DNA of 64,000 nt from Carboxylicivirga fragile (GTDB lineage: Bacteria; Bacteroidota; Bacteroidia; Bacteroidales; Marinilabiliaceae), in NCBI GenBank assembly GCA_025499625.1, contig JAFMVD010000001.1, forward strand, positions 124,001 to 188,000. Reading direction: 5' to 3'. Position numbers and translations under genes: made by a program. The first letter of the stretch is position 1, and each line of letters starts with the position of its first letter. Of this stretch, positions 61,200 through 64,000 are shown piece after piece. The notes under the pieces were generated by a model. It ran no database searches. It was given only the letters and a program-made list of their open reading frames with translations, and was not told where the DNA came from.

Positions 61200-61404
61200 A
61201 AAAATAATCTTTGCATTGGGTATACTGTTTTTATTGAGCTCTTGTGTTGCAGTAAAGGGTTACCAAAAAGTAAGGCTCAGTGATCCTGATATGGCCTTGA
61301 GTGATAAAAAAGCCGATCGCAACATATCAAATATTCACGCCTATCGCGAAGGTTCATCCGGAGCTAATGGAGGCAAAACAGGTGGCGGTTGTGGTTGTAA
61401 CTAA
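61192..61404 (+). CDS. DUF4266 small lipoprotein with C-terminal Gly/Cys tail
   Basis: A 70-residue lipoprotein. The signal peptide ends in a lipobox (LLSSC, Cys18). The mature part has SDPDMALSDKKADRNISNIHAYREGSSGANGG and terminates in KTGGGCGCN. The Cys-Gly-Cys tail is characteristic of DUF4266. SSGANGG loosely resembles an ApbE target (S/T-G-A-S/T), but the last residue is Asn, so it is not canonical. The gene overlaps the apbE end by 8 bp and is followed 11 bp later by the DUF3570 gene. Function is unknown. Confidence 0.85.
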   Translation: MSRKIIFALGILFLLSSCVAVKGYQKVRLSDPDMALSDKKADRNISNIHAYREGSSGANGGKTGGGCGCN

Positions 61405-61415
61405 TAGAAAATATA

Positions 61416-62708
61416 ATGCATAGATTCATTCTTATTTTAGGTCTTCTCCTACCCTTTTCTGTACTTGCGCAAGAGATGGCAACAGATACAACAAAGGCTT
61501 ATAAAAAAAGGGTATTGGAATCAACTGAGATTGATCTACTGGGAAGTTACTATGCTCAGGATGGCAACAACGGTGCTGTTACTGGTGGAATTGGAACCGA
61601 AGAATTGGAAGATCTGACCGCAGCCATAATAATTGCAATTCCTCTGAATGATGATGATGTTCTTACCATCGACGCTGGCATCTCTGACTATACCTCTGCT
61701 TCAACTGCTAATATCGATCCCTTTGTTACAGGAAGCGGCGCCTCTCATGCCGATATTTGGACCAATATTGTAGGTACTTACAGTCATAGTTCTGATAATA
61801 GAAACACGGTATGGTCGGCTAACATGAGTGTTTCCAGCGAGTACGATTATTTTTCCTTTGGTTTTGGAGGTAGTTTTACAAAACTAATGCATGAGAAAAA
61901 CACAGAATTGAGTGTACATACCAATATTTATCTTGATACCTGGACTCTTATATATCCTCGTGAATTAAGGCCTTTTGATGTTGGTGGCAAGGGTTTAGAT
62001 GATGATTTCTTTAAAGAAAATACCATTACAGGCAACCCTGATTATGCGCCGGTATTTAATGGATTGAATGAGAGAAAGCGAAACTCTTATGCCTTTGGGC
62101 TTAATTTATCACAAATATTATCTCCCCGACTTCAGGCCTTACTATCAATAGATGTGATTCAACAGCAAGGCTTATTGTCAACACCATTTCACCGAGTGTA
62201 TTTCAAGGATGTGGCTCCCTCCTACATCAACAACATACATTTGGCCAATGATGTGGAAAAACTTCCTGATAGTAGAACGAAATTAGCCATTGGTGCACGT
62301 TTAAATTATTATATAAATGAGGTATTTATTTTACGAACCTTTTATCGTTATTATACCGATGACTGGGGAATAGCATCGCACACAGCCAGTTTGGAAGCAC
62401 CCATTAAAATAGCCAATCGATGGACGCTTTATCCTTCCTATCGTTATTATGTGCAAAGTGCTGCTGATTATTTTGCTCCATACAAGGGACATCACTCAAG
62501 TGCTCAATTTTACACCTCAGATTTTGATGTCTCAAAATACGATGCCAATCAGTTTGGATTTGGACTAAGCTATACCGACATGTTTACAGATTTTCGAATA
62601 TCGCGCTTCGGATTAAAAAGCATCGACCTAAAATATGTGAATTATCAACGTAGCACAGGCCTAAAGGCTGGCATTATTACAGGTGGACTTAAGTTTGTAA
62701 TGGAGTAA
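61416..62708 (+). CDS. DUF3570 family outer-membrane beta-barrel protein
   Basis: A 430-residue protein with a signal peptide (MHRFILILGLLLPFSVLAQ) and alternating hydrophobic/aromatic strands typical of outer-membrane beta-barrels (for example WSANMSVSSEYDYFSFGFGGSF, YGVQ-type repeats, and a terminal LKFVME strand). It matches the DUF3570 pattern (EIDLLGSYYAQDGNNGAVTGGIGTEEL). The combination thioredoxin-ApbE-DUF4266-DUF3570 is a recurrent module whose function is not established. It may be an outer-membrane partner of a flavinylated or copper/redox lipoprotein. No terminator was recognised downstream. Confidence 0.85.
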   Translation: MHRFILILGLLLPFSVLAQEMATDTTKAYKKRVLESTEIDLLGSYYAQDGNNGAVTGGIGTEELEDLTAAIIIAIPLNDDDVLTIDAGISDYTSASTANIDPFVTGSGASHADIWTNIVGTYSHSSDNRNTVWSANMSVSSEYDYFSFGFGGSFTKLMHEKNTELSVHTNIYLDTWTLIYPRELRPFDVGGKGLDDDFFKENTITGNPDYAPVFNGLNERKRNSYAFGLNLSQILSPRLQALLSIDVIQQQGLLSTPFHRVYFKDVAPSYINNIHLANDVEKLPDSRTKLAIGARLNYYINEVFILRTFYRYYTDDWGIASHTASLEAPIKIANRWTLYPSYRYYVQSAADYFAPYKGHHSSAQFYTSDFDVSKYDANQFGFGLSYTDMFTDFRISRFGLKSIDLKYVNYQRSTGLKAGIITGGLKFVME

Positions 62709-62852
62709 TACCGATTGTAATTTCAAAGCTTCGAAAAAGCTCACTTTAAAGAATAAATGGTATAAAACTTTGAGTTCACATGACATACAGCATTATTCAT
62801 TGCTTTTGAATTAATTATCTTGCATTCCTTATTTTCAACAAATATCCATATT

Positions 62853-64000
62853 ATGAAAAAAGCATATTTATTTACACTCACCTTACTACTAACTTGTACC
62901 ATAAGTTTTGGTCAATATGACCAATATTTCACAGATGCCACCATGCGTCTTGATTTTAATCATGTAGGCAATGCCGATGAGGAACATATTGCCTTTGATC
63001 AAATGGTAAATGATGGCATATGGGCAGGTAGCAAAACCATATTAATAGATGAACTGCGTTTGGGAAAGTATTTCTTCGAAGTGAAAGATATAAAAACAGA
63101 AGAAGTCATTTATTCAAGAGGTTTTTCAAGCATCTATGGCGAATGGGAAACCACACCCGATGCAAAGAAGAATTGGGGAAGTTTTCACGAATCATTGCGC
63201 TTTCCATGGCCTAAGAACAAAGTAAACGTAAGCCTTTATAAACGGAATATTACAAACGGATTTGATCTAATTTGGAATTATGAGGTAGATCCCAAACATC
63301 ATCGTGCCTTTGTTGCACCAGTCGAAAATCACTATAATAGTTTTGATGTAGTTGTTAATGGTGCACCTGAAAAACAGGTTGACATTGTTGTATTAGGCGA
63401 AGGCTATGCCAAAGAAGACATGGCTAAGTTCAAAAAAGATGCACAGCGTTTTGCTGAAGTATTGTTATCAACGGAGCCATTTGCAACACATAAAAACAAA
63501 TTCTCGATACGTGCCGTTGAAACCCCAGCCCCTCATTCCGGTGTTAATCACCCCCATCAGGATATTCATACACGTTCGGCATTATCGGTTACCTACGGAG
63601 CCTTCAACTCGGAGCGTTATGCCTTAGGTTACGATAACAAAACCATTCGTGATGCATCGGCTGCTGTTCCTTATGAGTTTACTGCCATTTTAATGAACGA
63701 CTCCATTTATGGTGGAGGCGGTATTTATAATTTATACATCACTGCTGCAGTTGATAATGCTTTTCAGGAGTATTTATTCGTACATGAATTTGGACACCAC
63801 TTTGCCGATTTAGCCGACGAATATTACACATCGGCTTCGGTTTATGAAATGGATGGAAAACATTTGGAACCATGGGAATTGAATGTTACGGCCAATGCCG
63901 ATGCAGAAACGATTAAATGGAAAGATATTGTTACACCTGATACACCTATTCCAACACCTTGGGAAAAGGAAAAGTACGATGAACACAGCATAGCTACTCA
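62853..64000 (+). CDS. Secreted M64-type (IgA peptidase-like) metallopeptidase, 3'-truncated
   Basis: The ORF starts at the ATG at 62853 with a signal peptide (MKKAYLFTLTLLLTCTISFG) and is open to the end of the window, at least 382 residues. The zinc motif HEFGHHFADLADEYY is that of the Peptidase_M64 family. The preceding region (VVLGEGYAKEDMAKFKKDAQRFAEVLLSTEPFATHKNKFSIRAVETP) is also typical of the family. Members are secreted endopeptidases, some cleaving IgA. The 144-bp gap before it has no clear promoter. The C-terminus, where a T9SS or other sorting signal might lie, is outside the window. Confidence 0.9.
   Translation, partial: MKKAYLFTLTLLLTCTISFGQYDQYFTDATMRLDFNHVGNADEEHIAFDQMVNDGIWAGSKTILIDELRLGKYFFEVKDIKTEEVIYSRGFSSIYGEWETTPDAKKNWGSFHESLRFPWPKNKVNVSLYKRNITNGFDLIWNYEVDPKHHRAFVAPVENHYNSFDVVVNGAPEKQVDIVVLGEGYAKEDMAKFKKDAQRFAEVLLSTEPFATHKNKFSIRAVETPAPHSGVNHPHQDIHTRSALSVTYGAFNSERYALGYDNKTIRDASAAVPYEFTAILMNDSIYGGGGIYNLYITAAVDNAFQEYLFVHEFGHHFADLADEYYTSASVYEMDGKHLEPWELNVTANADAETIKWKDIVTPDTPIPTPWEKEKYDEHSIAT

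Noticed and set aside
63406-63627. Small + strand ORF inside the terminal metallopeptidase
   Set aside because: It lies wholly inside the M64-like coding frame in another phase and has no family features.

Overview
The window is low-GC DNA (roughly 35-38% by eye) from a member of the Bacteroidota, most likely a marine or sediment Bacteroidales/Marinilabiliales-type organism. This rests on SusC/SusD and FecR/ECF-sigma genes, a T9SS sorting domain on a secreted protease, a DUF4293 protein, several TAnnTTTG promoter elements, and an aryl-polyene/flexirubin-like pigment cluster. The 2-oxoglutarate dehydrogenase genes suggest an oxidative TCA cycle. No tRNA, rRNA, CRISPR array or insertion sequence was recognised.

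Layout. 1-1193 (+): 3' part of clpC. 1281-26862 (-): 25 same-strand genes, many overlapping, no gap over about 30 bp, read as one aryl-polyene (APE) operon. An ammonia-lyase makes the aryl starter and a phenylacetate-CoA-ligase-like enzyme may activate it. Three intact ketosynthases, two ketosynthase-like proteins without catalytic residues, two ACPs, a ketoreductase and two hot-dog proteins build the polyene. A thioesterase, an O-methyltransferase, two CrtI-like oxidoreductases, acyltransferases, a glycosyltransferase and an Ntn-hydrolase would finish it. LolA-like and LolB-like proteins and a giant MMPL-acyltransferase-methyltransferase fusion would move it to the outer membrane. No DarA/DarB-like genes were seen, so a true flexirubin (dialkylresorcinol ester) is not supported here. 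27072-37782: housekeeping genes (hrpB, pepD, a SirB1-like protein, a nucleoside phosphorylase, DUF4293, odhB, sucA). 37935-47957: AddB-like nuclease, toxin-antitoxin pair, trmD, DUF349 protein, pyrG-yidC. 47958-49665: a Crp/Fnr regulator between non-coding stretches rich in inverted repeats, plus a small heptad-repeat ORF.

49666-58941 (-) is a regulated nutrient-uptake locus: ECF sigma, FecR anti-sigma, SusC with STN domain, SusD, an unknown lipoprotein, then a secreted M43 metalloprotease. No glycoside hydrolase is present, so a peptide or protein substrate is plausible. In the fecR-susC gap the + strand carries a two-hairpin segment ending in a strong intrinsic terminator, the expected architecture of a PUL-associated cis-antisense sRNA.

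59048-59657 (-) holds a stand-alone ACT-domain (AHAS-small-subunit-like) gene preceded by a consensus promoter and two tandem leader-peptide attenuators. Each encodes a short isoleucine-rich peptide followed by an intrinsic terminator. This is the clearest hidden system in the window, because no ilv operon is attached. 59772-62708 (+) is a thioredoxin-ApbE-DUF4266-DUF3570 module, and the window ends inside a secreted M64-type metallopeptidase.
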